Below, one piece after another: positions 25,909-36,492 of a stretch of 64,000 nt of DNA. Location: positions 62,001 to 126,000 of the forward strand of contig SHNJ01000030.1 of NCBI GenBank assembly GCA_004295055.1. Direction: 5' to 3'. The notes below the pieces were generated by a model. The model did no database searches. It was not told where the DNA came from and was given only the letters and a program-made list of their open reading frames with translations. Origin of the DNA: Alphaproteobacteria bacterium (GTDB taxonomy: Bacteria > Pseudomonadota > Alphaproteobacteria > SHNJ01). A program made the translations under genes and the position numbers. Positions within the stretch are counted from its first letter, which is position 1, and each line of letters starts with the position of its first letter.

Positions 25909-26469
25909 TTATTCTCCGTCCTTTTTCGCGGTTGTGCGCCGGTCGGGGAAATCAATAGGGGCAACCCGCCTGCGGCGGTCAGGTCCCATGAATTTCTCGC
26001 TAATAATGAATTTACGGGGGCGGTCGATGACTGTCAGCAAATGTTCGGTCAGGCTTTTTACGGAAATTGGTTTTGCCAGAAATTCGGTGATACCGGCATC
26101 CCGCGCTTCGAAAATCCGTTTTTGATCGCTGTATCCGGTCAACATTATGAAAGGAGTGTAACGGATACTTTCTACTTTATGGGCGCGGATCCATTTCAGC
26201 AGTTCAATGCCGGAAACTGGTTCCATCATCCAATCGGAAATAATAATATCGAAACTAAAGGTCTCTTCAAAACCGCTGCTGCGGTTGGATTGCGGGTCTA
26301 TCATTTTCATGGCGCTTGCCCCGTCCGGAGCATAATTGACCCTGCCGACCCCTAATTCTCTCAGGATTTCAATAACTAAGCTGCGCATTGAACGGCTATC
26401 GTCCACAACGAGAATTTGCAGATTTTCCAGTTTATAGTGATGCGGAGATTTTTGTTTGGCGGTATTCAT
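25909..26469 (-). CDS. Response regulator receiver protein with GPDRRRR tail
   Basis: This 186-residue protein is a CheY-like receiver (about 16-148) with no DNA-binding output domain. Expected residues are present: Asp23-Asp24, phospho-acceptor Asp79 in IIISDWMM, Thr111 in MLTGYSD and Lys133 in AKPIS. A short basic tail follows, containing FMGPDRRRR and FPDRR (about 160-178), a motif repeated at the ends of several alphaproteobacterial receivers. It should act by protein contact. The downstream Hpt gene lies one base away; the kinase that feeds them is unknown. Confidence 0.88.
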   Translation of the reverse strand: MNTAKQKSPHHYKLENLQILVVDDSRSMRSLVIEILRELGVGRVNYAPDGASAMKMIDPQSNRSSGFEETFSFDIIISDWMMEPVSGIELLKWIRAHKVESIRYTPFIMLTGYSDQKRIFEARDAGITEFLAKPISVKSLTEHLLTVIDRPRKFIISEKFMGPDRRRRVAPIDFPDRRTTAKKDGE

Positions 26470-26619
26470 GAGTAATTAAAACATAACAAAATAAAAAACC
26501 TTAGTACTAATAGGTGTTTATAGGAAAACGGCTTAAATGCCAAGCAATATCCATTTTACAATATTGTAAACCGCCTATTTCTCTGGGATATACACAGAAT
26601 CCTTAATAAAGAACCGAAT

Positions 26620-28281
26620 TTAGACGCTAGCTGTTTGATCATAGCGTTGCAACGCTTGATTTAGCGTATTGGCAACAAATTCGGTATTTAATAATTTCAT
26701 TATTCCTATTTGTCTAAAAGTCCGTAACACAGGCGGCTGCAATCCGATTAAAAATACTTTCTTATTCTTGGACTGAATCTGGGCAATGATATCTTCGATT
26801 GCCAGCCCAGAAGACGTATCGACAAAATAAACTTGGCTCATATCTAAAAACACGGCATGAAATTCATCGAATTTTCCCAAGCGCTGCGCCATTCCACTGG
26901 CGGCGCCGAAACTCAATGGTCCTTGAAAGTGATATAAAACGATATGGTTCCTGTGTTTTTGCAGCAATTGCTTGGTGTCCGGGGCCAATTGTTCGTCTAG
27001 CGCATGGAAATCGACTGGCTGTATCAATTCCAATTGGGCATCGGCAAGGGATTTTACCAAATTTAAAGCGGCTAAAACGACACCGGCAAGCACGGCGGTA
27101 ATCAGATCCACAGTAACGGTCAAAACAACGACTAGCAGCATTAAAAATATTTTGAATCGAGGAGCGGATTTGAATTTTTTGATATAATGCCAATCAATAA
27201 TATCGTAACCGACTTTCAATAATATTCCGGCCAATACGGCATGCGGAATGTGGGAAGCCAGCGGGGCAAGACCTAAAACCAAAGCCAATAAAATTAGAGC
27301 ATGGAAAGCGCCGGAAATAGGCGTGCGGCCACCGGCCCGTATATTGACGCCCGTGCGCATAGTGGCGCCAGATCCGGCAAGCCCGCCGAATAGGCCGGAA
27401 ATGATATTGCCGATGCCTTGGCCAATTAATTCTTTATCCGGTTTGTGATAAATGCGGATCATGCTGTCGGCAACGGTTGCGGTCATCAGACTGTCTAAAT
27501 TGCTAAGGCAAGCCAGCATCAGGGCGGGAATCGCCAAAATGTACAAATCGTGCCATCCAATTTCCGGCAAATGCATGGCGGGGAAACCGGTAGGAATTTC
27601 ACCGATTTGCGGCGCCAACGGCCATAAAAAAACTCCTAACAAAGTTCCGAATATCAAGGCAATTAAGGGGGGTGGAACAATATCGGCTATCTTCTTTGGT
27701 GTTAATAATACCAGGCTTAAACTAATCAATCCTAAAATAACCGCGTGCCAGTTTGGGTCGGACCAATATTCCGGCATCATGCGAATTACTTTAGGCAAAT
27801 CGGCGAAACTGGTATGGCCGGTTAAAGTCGCTAATTGTAACGTTATAATGATAATGCCAACGCCGCTCATAAATCCGGAAATGACGGGATAGGGAACAAG
27901 GGATATATATTTTCCAAGACGCAGTCCGCCGCTTAGAATTTGAAAGACTCCCGCCAATATCACTGCCGCGAAACACATTTCCGGGCGGTCTGGGAACTGG
28001 GCAACGACCGAGGCCATCAACACGGTCATTGGGCCGTTTGGACCGGATACTTGCGCGGGAGAGCCTCCGAACAAAGCTGCAAAAAAACCAAGAAAAATCG
28101 CGCAATATAGTCCGGCACTTGCGCCAAGGCCCGATGCAATGCCAAATGCTAGGGATAAAGGCAATGCCACCACAGCCGTCGTCAGGCCGCCATATAAATC
28201 GCCTTTCAGATTGCCGAAATGCAGATTATAGAAAATTGGCTGGCCGATAGTGGCGTGGGAGTTTTGCGTAAAGGAAGACAT
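26620..28281 (-). CDS. SulP family anion transporter with STAS domain
   Basis: This 553-residue inner-membrane protein has the SulP core (about 20-420), with GLTTAVVALPLSLAFGIASG at the start and the GSGATMRTGVNIRAGGRTPISG signature (part: MRTGVNIRAGGRTPISG) near residue 315. A C-terminal STAS domain (about 440-545) contains FLDMSQVYFVDTSSG. SulP proteins carry sulfate, bicarbonate or other anions; the substrate cannot be chosen here. The upstream intergenic region carries a terminator for the neighbouring minus-strand gene, so this gene is transcribed separately. Confidence 0.92.
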   Translation of the reverse strand: MSSFTQNSHATIGQPIFYNLHFGNLKGDLYGGLTTAVVALPLSLAFGIASGLGASAGLYCAIFLGFFAALFGGSPAQVSGPNGPMTVLMASVVAQFPDRPEMCFAAVILAGVFQILSGGLRLGKYISLVPYPVISGFMSGVGIIIITLQLATLTGHTSFADLPKVIRMMPEYWSDPNWHAVILGLISLSLVLLTPKKIADIVPPPLIALIFGTLLGVFLWPLAPQIGEIPTGFPAMHLPEIGWHDLYILAIPALMLACLSNLDSLMTATVADSMIRIYHKPDKELIGQGIGNIISGLFGGLAGSGATMRTGVNIRAGGRTPISGAFHALILLALVLGLAPLASHIPHAVLAGILLKVGYDIIDWHYIKKFKSAPRFKIFLMLLVVVLTVTVDLITAVLAGVVLAALNLVKSLADAQLELIQPVDFHALDEQLAPDTKQLLQKHRNHIVLYHFQGPLSFGAASGMAQRLGKFDEFHAVFLDMSQVYFVDTSSGLAIEDIIAQIQSKNKKVFLIGLQPPVLRTFRQIGIMKLLNTEFVANTLNQALQRYDQTASV

Positions 28282-28374
28282 AGGCCATGCTAAAGCTTTT
28301 GACCCTTGTTATTCAAGCTTTGCTGTCTATAACGCTTTAAAAAGACCGATGGTGCGTTTTTCCGGTCGTGAAAA

Positions 28375-28404
28375 AAAAGGGGCCGCTAAGTTGGGCCCCT
28401 TTTC
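28375..28404 (-). terminator. Terminator of the 28.4 kb secreted-protein gene
   Basis: AGGGGCC (28378-28384) pairs with GGCCCCT (28394-28400) around an ATAAGTT-like loop. On the minus strand the stem is followed by a run of eight T bases. It is 21 bases beyond the stop of the gene at 28425-29003. The run of T on the plus strand is short, so it works mainly on the minus strand. Confidence 0.8.
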
Positions 28405-28424
28405 TCTAGTAGCACTCAATAATC

Positions 28425-29003
28425 TTATTGTACCGAACGGCTATAATACCAGGTTTGATACGTTGGAGCCGACCAGTTCGAAGACCAGTAATATTGTACT
28501 GGCGCATAATAAATGCCGTTTCTAGCCTGATATTCCATGAATGACTGGCGATTCAGACTGAATCCCGGATATGTGTGCTGCTGGGTCATTTCAAAATCCC
28601 AGGTCGCTTTATCGATCGCTGTGCGGATCAATGCTCTGGTTTCTGGCAACAATACGCGTGTCATGACACCAAAGCGAATATTGTAACGGGTGAATGTTTC
28701 CCCGGCCCATGTATCCAATTCATCGGTGGTAAACCGGCTGGCTAATGTATGGATGTTGCTTTTACGAATGGAATCCCAGTCGATATTGGCTTTGATATAA
28801 TCGCACAGCGTTTGGTAATTGACAGGCAATACTTGGCGTGCATGATCGTTAATCATGCTGTCGGCCAGCCATTCGACCGGCAAAACCCGTTCTAAATGTT
28901 CGGCGGAGCGCAGTCTCGTATCCTGAATGTCGGTATCGATGGCAAAGCTAGGTTGTGCAATCGCAAGAATAGCAATGGTCAAAGCAAATATAATCGGTTT
29001 CAT
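28425..29003 (-). CDS. Secreted hypothetical protein, 192 residues
   Basis: The protein has a clear signal peptide (about 1-21, ending FAID). AGGGGA stands 5 bases before the ATG. The mature part has a helical segment ASRFTTDELDTWAGETFTRY (87-106), then LLPETRALIRTAIDK. This faintly recalls DUF2059-type periplasmic proteins, in which a TxDEL motif precedes a similar helix, but I cannot confirm it. The C-terminal 40 residues are rich in Tyr, Trp and Ser (YYAPVQYYWSSNWSAPTY). It is a single-gene unit with its own terminator. Confidence 0.65.
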   Translation of the reverse strand: MKPIIFALTIAILAIAQPSFAIDTDIQDTRLRSAEHLERVLPVEWLADSMINDHARQVLPVNYQTLCDYIKANIDWDSIRKSNIHTLASRFTTDELDTWAGETFTRYNIRFGVMTRVLLPETRALIRTAIDKATWDFEMTQQHTYPGFSLNRQSFMEYQARNGIYYAPVQYYWSSNWSAPTYQTWYYSRSVQ

Positions 29004-29281
29004 TCGAATCCCCTGAATCAGTTAGAACTATAGGTTTTGCAGACAGATCCGATTAAGATACAGTGAATTGGTTAATAAATTATTACTATTTATCAATAAT
29101 TTCTAGGCTTAAATTCAAGTTATTATTTAGATGATTTTGATTGTTATCACATTATATCATTTCACTTGCGGCATAATTCAGAACGACGTCCACAGATTTA
29201 TTATCCCTGTTAATGCATAATTCACTGACACCTAATCTTTTTGCGCTATGATGAAAATATACAATTAGTGTTGAGGTAATC

Positions 29282-30823
29282 GTGACTGACTCTAACCGCA
29301 TTTTTATTTTTGATACGACTTTGCGCGATGGTGAACAATCGCCAGGCGCGGCAATGAATTTGGATGATAAGGTGCGTATCGCGCAATTGCTTGAAGAAAT
29401 GGGCGTCGATATTATCGAGGCCGGATTTGCGGTGTCCAGCAATGGGGATTTCGCCGCGGTGGACGCGGTTGCAAAAACCATTAAGAAGGCGGTTGTTTGC
29501 AGTCTGGCGCGAGCGCAGAAAAAAGATATTGATCGCGCCGCCGAAGCGTTGCAGTACGCCGTCCAGCCTCGGATTCATACCTTTATCGCAACATCGCCGG
29601 TACACATGCAACATAAATTGAACATGACGCCGGATCAGGTATTAGAAGCCGTGCGCGATTCCGTATCTTATGCCCGAAAACTTTGCGACAATGTGGAATG
29701 GAGCGCGGAAGATGCTTGCCGTTCCGATCACGATTTCTTGCTGCGTTGTGTGGAAACGGCGATTGCTAGCGGCGCAAAAACGGTCAATATTCCCGACACG
29801 GTCGGTTATCACGTCGTCGGCGAATATGGCGAATTGATCCGTTTGATTAAAAACAAAGTGCCGAATATCGATAAGGCGATTATTTCCACGCACTGCCACA
29901 ATGATTTGGGGTTGGCGGTAGCGAATTCTTTGTCCGGCATCGAGGCCGGGGCGCGCCAAGTGGAATGCACTATCAACGGTTTGGGCGAACGGGCGGGGAA
30001 TGCAGCGCTAGAAGAAATCGTGATGGCGATTAAGACACGCGGCGACCGGTTGCCTTTTAAAACTAATATTAAATCTGAAATGATTACCCAGGCGTCGAAA
30101 ATGGTGTCGGGCGTGACAGGGTACCATGTGCAATACAACAAGGCGATCGTTGGCCGCAATGCATTCGCGCATGAATCCGGCATTCACCAAGACGGCATGT
30201 TGAAAAACGCGCAAACATACGAAATTATGACGCCGGAATCGATCGGCCTTAGCCGTTCGGAATTACCATTGGGCAAATTGTCCGGCCGTAATGCGTTCAA
30301 GGCGCGGATCAAGGAATTGGGTTACGAACTTGGCGATAACGCCTTGGTCGAGGCATTTGCGCGGTTCAAAGATCTGGCCGACAAAAAACGCCATATTTAC
30401 GACTCTGATTTGCTAGCTTTGTTGCAGGGCGACATTGTCCGCGAACACGAAGCCGTCGTTTTAAAAAGCCTGCAATTGGTTACCGGCACCGACAGTATGC
30501 CAATGGCGCGGGTGGAATTATTGGTCAACGGCAAAAAACGGACTGGGCAAATGTCCGCCGGCGGCAGTCTCGAAGCTACCTTTGCAGCAATCGATTTGGC
30601 ATTCAGTGAGTTTTCGGCCGAATTCGATTCCTTTTCGATTAAGGCTGTTACCGAAGGGGTCGATTCCCAGGCTCAGGCCAGTGTTAGGCTGAAATACCAA
30701 GGCATCAATATGAACGGGGTGGGGGTATCGAACGACACTCTACTGGCTTGCGCCTATGCTTATGTCAATGCGCTTAACCGGATTATAGCCAAATTGTCCG
30801 GCAAGGCGCCGACTGTCAATTAA
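29282..30823 (+). CDS. leuA: 2-isopropylmalate synthase
   Basis: This enzyme condenses acetyl-CoA with 2-oxoisovalerate in the first step of leucine synthesis. The 513-residue protein has the HMGL-like barrel with DTTLRDGEQSPGAAM (about 11-25) and the metal-binding HCHNDLGLAVANS. The C-terminal LeuA regulatory domain (about 390-510), which binds leucine for feedback inhibition, is complete. The start is GTG, preceded by GAGG at 8 bases. No leader peptide with leucine codons is visible in the 278 bases upstream. It is not in an operon with other leu genes. Confidence 0.94.
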   Translation: MTDSNRIFIFDTTLRDGEQSPGAAMNLDDKVRIAQLLEEMGVDIIEAGFAVSSNGDFAAVDAVAKTIKKAVVCSLARAQKKDIDRAAEALQYAVQPRIHTFIATSPVHMQHKLNMTPDQVLEAVRDSVSYARKLCDNVEWSAEDACRSDHDFLLRCVETAIASGAKTVNIPDTVGYHVVGEYGELIRLIKNKVPNIDKAIISTHCHNDLGLAVANSLSGIEAGARQVECTINGLGERAGNAALEEIVMAIKTRGDRLPFKTNIKSEMITQASKMVSGVTGYHVQYNKAIVGRNAFAHESGIHQDGMLKNAQTYEIMTPESIGLSRSELPLGKLSGRNAFKARIKELGYELGDNALVEAFARFKDLADKKRHIYDSDLLALLQGDIVREHEAVVLKSLQLVTGTDSMPMARVELLVNGKKRTGQMSAGGSLEATFAAIDLAFSEFSAEFDSFSIKAVTEGVDSQAQASVRLKYQGINMNGVGVSNDTLLACAYAYVNALNRIIAKLSGKAPTVN

Positions 30824-30987
30824 TTCCCCCAAAAGGAACTGATTCGAAATATCCACAGATGGCCTGCCTTTGGATGGCCATAAAGGCGTACTATATTTGC
30901 ACAATTCTGATGACAAAAGCCTGTAAAAACGATTAAATTACGGACTCTCTGAAATTCATCCGAACCACCGAAACTATCTACAGTTAA

Positions 30988-32040
<1,053 letters not shown>

Positions 32041-32055
32041 TCAGTGGAGTATTAA

Positions 32056-32931
32056 ATGCGTCCGTACCTTTTGACGTTGGCTGCAGCGGTAATTATTTCT
32101 TGGTTTCTAATGCAGGCGGCGCAAAATCCCGTGCATCATGGGACCAGTTCTGTCAATGAAGCCGTGTTTCAGCGTGTTGCTGCAACTAAAACTATTCGTT
32201 GCGGTTATTTTACTTGGCCACCCTATATCACCAAAGATCCTAATACCGGAAAATTGTCCGGTATTAATTACGATATTATGGAAGCTATAGGGAAAAATCT
32301 TGGCTTAAAAATTGAGTGGGCAGCGGCAGAGGTAGGCGTAGGCGATGCAGCGGCAGCGCTGGAAGCAGACAAATTTGATGTTATGTGTGCGTCGATTTGG
32401 GTTAGTCCTGGCCGCGGTCGCGCCATGACCTTTACTAATCCAACATTTTATAGCGACGTTTTCGCGTTTGCACGGGCAGATGATACCAGGTTCGATGGAG
32501 ATCTCGGTAAGGCTAATAATTCATCTATTCGTGTTGTTGGTATCGACGGTGATTATAGTGCCGATATGGCATTAGAAAAATTGCCAAACGCAACACCAGT
32601 GCTTTTACCTTCTATTTCTTCTGGCAGTGAATTGATGCTTCAGTTGGCTTCTAATAAAGCCGATATATTTTTCTCGGACAAAGGATTGGTAAACGACTTT
32701 GCCAAGACTAATCCTGGTAAGATTCGTCTTGTAGAAGGAGTCGGTATGGTACGGGTTTATGGCGAATCCCTGGCAGTTCGGTTAGGCGAATATAAGTTGC
32801 GTGACCTAATCAATATATCGATTTTGCAGTTAACTAATGATGGTGTTATCGAGAAAATTGTTCGCCAGTATGCAAAGAAATATGATGCGGATATGAACCC
32901 ACCCCAAAACGCCGTGGGCAGGAATAAGTAG
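32056..32931 (+). CDS. Periplasmic amino acid-binding protein (SBP family 3)
   Basis: This 291-residue protein has an N-terminal hydrophobic signal or anchor segment (about 4-20). It then has a family 3 extracellular solute-binding domain: CGYFTWPPYITKDPNTGKLSG, GINYDIMEAIGKNLGLKIEW and the DVMCASIWVSPGRGRAMTFT segment, each quoted in part. The family binds polar amino acids or similar ligands. No permease or ATPase gene is nearby. GGAG lies 7 bases before the ATG, and only 15 bases separate it from mreB, so it is probably read with mreB. Its role in this cluster is unclear. Confidence 0.88.
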   Translation: MRPYLLTLAAAVIISWFLMQAAQNPVHHGTSSVNEAVFQRVAATKTIRCGYFTWPPYITKDPNTGKLSGINYDIMEAIGKNLGLKIEWAAAEVGVGDAAAALEADKFDVMCASIWVSPGRGRAMTFTNPTFYSDVFAFARADDTRFDGDLGKANNSSIRVVGIDGDYSADMALEKLPNATPVLLPSISSGSELMLQLASNKADIFFSDKGLVNDFAKTNPGKIRLVEGVGMVRVYGESLAVRLGEYKLRDLINISILQLTNDGVIEKIVRQYAKKYDADMNPPQNAVGRNK

Positions 32932-33028
32932 TTTCCTGTCACGCTAAACCCGCCTTTTGGTTAGAAAAGTTGCAGTATTTTTCCTAATTCATTGATTATT
33001 TACGTTTTTCTGACTAAAATTAAAAACT

Positions 33029-33898
33029 ATGAAAATCCAAAAACGCCTGCGTTTATTTTCCGCAACGCGCGTGTCCTATTGGCCGCGTGTGACGTTTTTT
33101 GCTCTGACACTATTATGTCTGATTATGCTGTCGGTGCAAATGGGCGCGCCCAATTCCTATGCCGGATTCCGGGTTTTATTTATGGATACCATCAATCCGG
33201 TTTTGTCGTTTACATCCAGCGTGACCCAAGGAATTTCCGAAACTGTTACCAATCTTACTGATATTTCCAGTCTGCGTTCCGAAAATGCGCGGCTGACGGA
33301 AGAAAATCGCCAATTGAAGACCACGGAACAGTTGGCTGAAAAATTGACGGATGAAAATGCGCAATTGCGCCGTATGTTGCAGGTCGTGCCGGAAAAACCC
33401 GTCAAATTCATCACCGCCAGAATCATTTCCGATACCAGTAATGGCTTGGTCCGTAGTTTGATTATCAATGGTGGTCGCAATCAAAATATTAAAAAAGGCC
33501 AGGCGGTTTTGGCCGAAGGCAATTTTATCGGCCGGGTGCAAGACGTGGCCGATGATGCCTCGCGGGTTATTTTGATCACTGATTTTGCGTCAAAAATTCC
33601 GGTTATCGCTGGGCCTTCGTCGCAGCAAGGCATATTAAGCGGCGATAATTCGGATGTGATCGAATTGCTGTATATCGGCCAGCCGCAGTCGGTTAATCCG
33701 GGCGACGATGTTTTAACATCCGGCAAGGGCGGTGGGCTGCCAGCCGGTATCCCCGTAGGCAAAGTGGCGCGATGGAACGGCACCGAATTCAGCGTTATTC
33801 CAAATGCGGATCTAGCCAGTTTACGTTATGTCCAAGTGGCGGACTTTGGCCTTGCCAGCATGATTGAAGAATTGTCCAAAACGGTTAAGGCGCATTAG
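33029..33898 (+). CDS. mreC: Rod-shape determining protein MreC
   Basis: MreC is a bitopic periplasmic scaffold of the elongasome. The 289-residue protein has one membrane helix (about 18-37), a coiled coil (about 78-115, rich in Glu, Leu and Arg) and the MreC beta-domain (about 120-280), with LIINGGRNQNIKKGQAVLAE and GKGGGLPAGIPVG as recognisable parts. It is followed by mreD after 38 bases. Confidence 0.93.
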   Translation: MKIQKRLRLFSATRVSYWPRVTFFALTLLCLIMLSVQMGAPNSYAGFRVLFMDTINPVLSFTSSVTQGISETVTNLTDISSLRSENARLTEENRQLKTTEQLAEKLTDENAQLRRMLQVVPEKPVKFITARIISDTSNGLVRSLIINGGRNQNIKKGQAVLAEGNFIGRVQDVADDASRVILITDFASKIPVIAGPSSQQGILSGDNSDVIELLYIGQPQSVNPGDDVLTSGKGGGLPAGIPVGKVARWNGTEFSVIPNADLASLRYVQVADFGLASMIEELSKTVKAH

Positions 33899-33936
33899 TC
33901 CTTTACCTGTGGCGATCTTCCGTCTAATTTCCTTTT

Positions 33937-34476
33937 ATGCCTTCCAGCAAGCTTTCCTTTTTCCGGCATTCGGACCAATTTTATCCATGGCTGATGTTTT
34001 TAATTTTCAGCCTATTCATATCCATTATCATGGCCGTGCCATGGCCGGTATTGAACGTGCACGTGATCATGCCAAATTTCGTGCTGATGGTTATGTTCAT
34101 TTGGATTATTCTGCGTCCTGAGATTTGCCAGTACAGCGTATTTTTTCTATTGGGACTTTGGCAGGATATGCTGCTGTCGATTCCGCTGGGCATTCATGCG
34201 GTAACCAATCTTGTTTTGCTGTATGCCATTTCACAGTTTCGCCAATATATTTTCGCTCGTAATTTTGATTTCATCGCCCTTAGTTTTGCGATGACCAGTA
34301 CGGTTTATATTTCGATGATTTACATAATCGCCTTTTTGTTTTTCGGCTATCATGCAAACCTGGCGGTTTTGACGGTTAAAATTATTTCCACTAATTTACT
34401 GTTCCCAGCCATGTTTGCAATTTTACTGCGATTGCATCGCGGGGTAGTAAATTTAACCGCGCCGAGAATCCGATAA
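33937..34476 (+). CDS. mreD: Rod-shape determining protein MreD
   Basis: This polytopic membrane protein of 179 residues has about five or six membrane segments. MreD sequences are poorly conserved; the call rests on hydropathy, length, the GLWQDMLLSIPLGIHA segment (about 73-88) and position between mreC and mrdA. Its stop codon is directly followed by the mrdA ATG. Confidence 0.88.
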   Translation: MPSSKLSFFRHSDQFYPWLMFLIFSLFISIIMAVPWPVLNVHVIMPNFVLMVMFIWIILRPEICQYSVFFLLGLWQDMLLSIPLGIHAVTNLVLLYAISQFRQYIFARNFDFIALSFAMTSTVYISMIYIIAFLFFGYHANLAVLTVKIISTNLLFPAMFAILLRLHRGVVNLTAPRIR

Positions 34477-36414
34477 ATGAGCCGCGATTACGAACGCCAA
34501 CGCCAGTTTTCCCGCCGCGCCTTTTTATTCGGCGTAGGGCAGGGCGCTATCGTCGCGGCGCTTGCGGCGCGATTGTATTATTTGCAAGTGATCGAAGGCG
34601 AGCGGTATACCGTATTATCCGAAGAAAACCGGATTAATTTGCAGCTGATTATCCCGCCGCGAGGAATTATTAAAGACCGCAATGGCGTAGTTTTGGCCGA
34701 GAATGCCCGTAATTTCCGCCTGAATTTTATCCCGGAAAAGTCCGATCGCAATCAAACCACATTGGATTATCTTTCCGAAATTCTGGATTTAACGCCGAAT
34801 GAGATCGACCGTATTTTCAATGAAATGGAAAAACGCAAGGCATTTGACCCAATTTTGGTGCGCGATAATCTGAAATGGGATGTGGTGGCCAAATTGCAAT
34901 TGAATAATTTGGATCTGCCTGGAGCCAGTATCGAAGTCGGCCAAAGCCGGTTCTATCCATATGAAGAAGTAACATCACATGTACTGGGCTATGTCGGTCC
35001 GGTATCTGAGTATGAATTGAGCAAGAATATTTTTGGCAATGACCCTATTTTACGCACGCCGCAATTGCGGGTCGGTAAAAAAGGCATCGAAAAACAATAT
35101 GAAAAATCTTTGCGCGGAGAAGCCGGATCTAGCCAAATGGAAGTCAACGCCTATGGCCGGATTATTCGTGAATTGGAAAAAGTGGATGGCCACCCCGGCG
35201 AGAGCATGGACTTGACATTGGATATTGAAGTTCAGAAATTGGCTATGGAACGTCTGACGGGTCAAAGCGGATCGGCGGTGGTAATGGACGCGAATACCGG
35301 TGGCATTATTGCGCTTGCTTCGGCGCCGGGATTCAATCCGAATTTATTCAATAACGGCATTTCAATCAAAGATTGGGAAGAATTGCTCAATAATGCGCGA
35401 GCGCCACTGACCAATAAGGCGATCGCTGGCCTGTATGCGCCGGGATCGACGTATAAAATTGTAACGGCATTATCGGCATTGGAGTATGGCACGATTGACC
35501 CCGGCTATAGGGTATATTGCGATGGTTCTACGTCATTGGGCAGTGCGCAATTTCATTGTTGGAAAAAAGGCGGGCATGGAACATTGGATTTGACAGGCGC
35601 AATTCGCGAATCCTGCGACGTTTATTTTTATGATGTGGCGATGAAATTGGGCGTGGATCGTTTGGCCGAAACGGCCCGTAAAATTGGGTTAGCCAAGGAA
35701 ACCGGCGTAGATATTCCCGGCGAAAAATCGGGATTGATACCGGACCGGCGGTGGAAACAAGCCAGATTCAAGGCCGGTTGGCATAAGGGGGAAACTTTGG
35801 TCGCCGGTATCGGACAAGGCTATGTTTTGACAACGCCGCTGCAATTGGCCGTGATGGCGGCGCATGTGGTCAATGGCGGCAGGCAAATCACGCCGCACAT
35901 CCGCGCTTTGCCAGAACTGGATCAAGTGCAGGATAAAGAAGGTCTGTTGGATCGGATTTTACGGTTCAATAAAAACAATTTGGCATTTTTGAAAGAAGCG
36001 ATGAATCAAGTCGTCAATGCCGGAAATGGCACGGCCCATGGCGCGCGGATTACGGTCGAAGGCATGGAAATGGGCGGTAAAACCGGAACGGCCCAGGTAA
36101 AACGGATTTCTATGGCCGAACGGGCGAGGGGAGTTACCAAAAACGAAGATCGTCCTTGGAAAGATAGGGATCATGCTTTGTTCATTGGCTTTGCTCCGGT
36201 CAGTGCGCCGAAATTTGTTGCGGCAGTGGTTGTTGAACATGGCGGCGGCGGATCCGCCGTGGCCGCCCCGATTGCGCGGGATTTATTGCTGTTGGCACAA
36301 CAGCGTTTATTGCCGCAGCAACCGCAACCGGAAACCGCAGAAAACAAGCCTGAGACAACGAAAGAAAAATCGTCCACGCCAGACGTAAAAGCACAAGTTT
36401 TAAATTTGGAATAA
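34477..36414 (+). CDS. mrdA: Penicillin-binding protein 2
   Basis: This class B transpeptidase cross-links peptidoglycan during elongation. The 645-residue protein has one membrane helix near residues 18-35, a dimerisation domain, and a transpeptidase domain. The active-site motif is STYK (Ser324 and Lys327), the second is Ser379-Cys-Asp and the third is KTG (535-537). A Pro/Gln/Glu/Lys-rich tail follows from about 610. It abuts mreD with no gap, and a heme oxygenase gene follows before rodA. Confidence 0.95.
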   Translation: MSRDYERQRQFSRRAFLFGVGQGAIVAALAARLYYLQVIEGERYTVLSEENRINLQLIIPPRGIIKDRNGVVLAENARNFRLNFIPEKSDRNQTTLDYLSEILDLTPNEIDRIFNEMEKRKAFDPILVRDNLKWDVVAKLQLNNLDLPGASIEVGQSRFYPYEEVTSHVLGYVGPVSEYELSKNIFGNDPILRTPQLRVGKKGIEKQYEKSLRGEAGSSQMEVNAYGRIIRELEKVDGHPGESMDLTLDIEVQKLAMERLTGQSGSAVVMDANTGGIIALASAPGFNPNLFNNGISIKDWEELLNNARAPLTNKAIAGLYAPGSTYKIVTALSALEYGTIDPGYRVYCDGSTSLGSAQFHCWKKGGHGTLDLTGAIRESCDVYFYDVAMKLGVDRLAETARKIGLAKETGVDIPGEKSGLIPDRRWKQARFKAGWHKGETLVAGIGQGYVLTTPLQLAVMAAHVVNGGRQITPHIRALPELDQVQDKEGLLDRILRFNKNNLAFLKEAMNQVVNAGNGTAHGARITVEGMEMGGKTGTAQVKRISMAERARGVTKNEDRPWKDRDHALFIGFAPVSAPKFVAAVVVEHGGGGSAVAAPIARDLLLLAQQRLLPQQPQPETAENKPETTKEKSSTPDVKAQVLNLE

Positions 36415-36492
36415 TTATAATTTAAGACAGTTCGGTTTGATATTCCATAATAAGATTCTTACCCTGGCCTTGTTCAACCAACGAGGTCCGTC

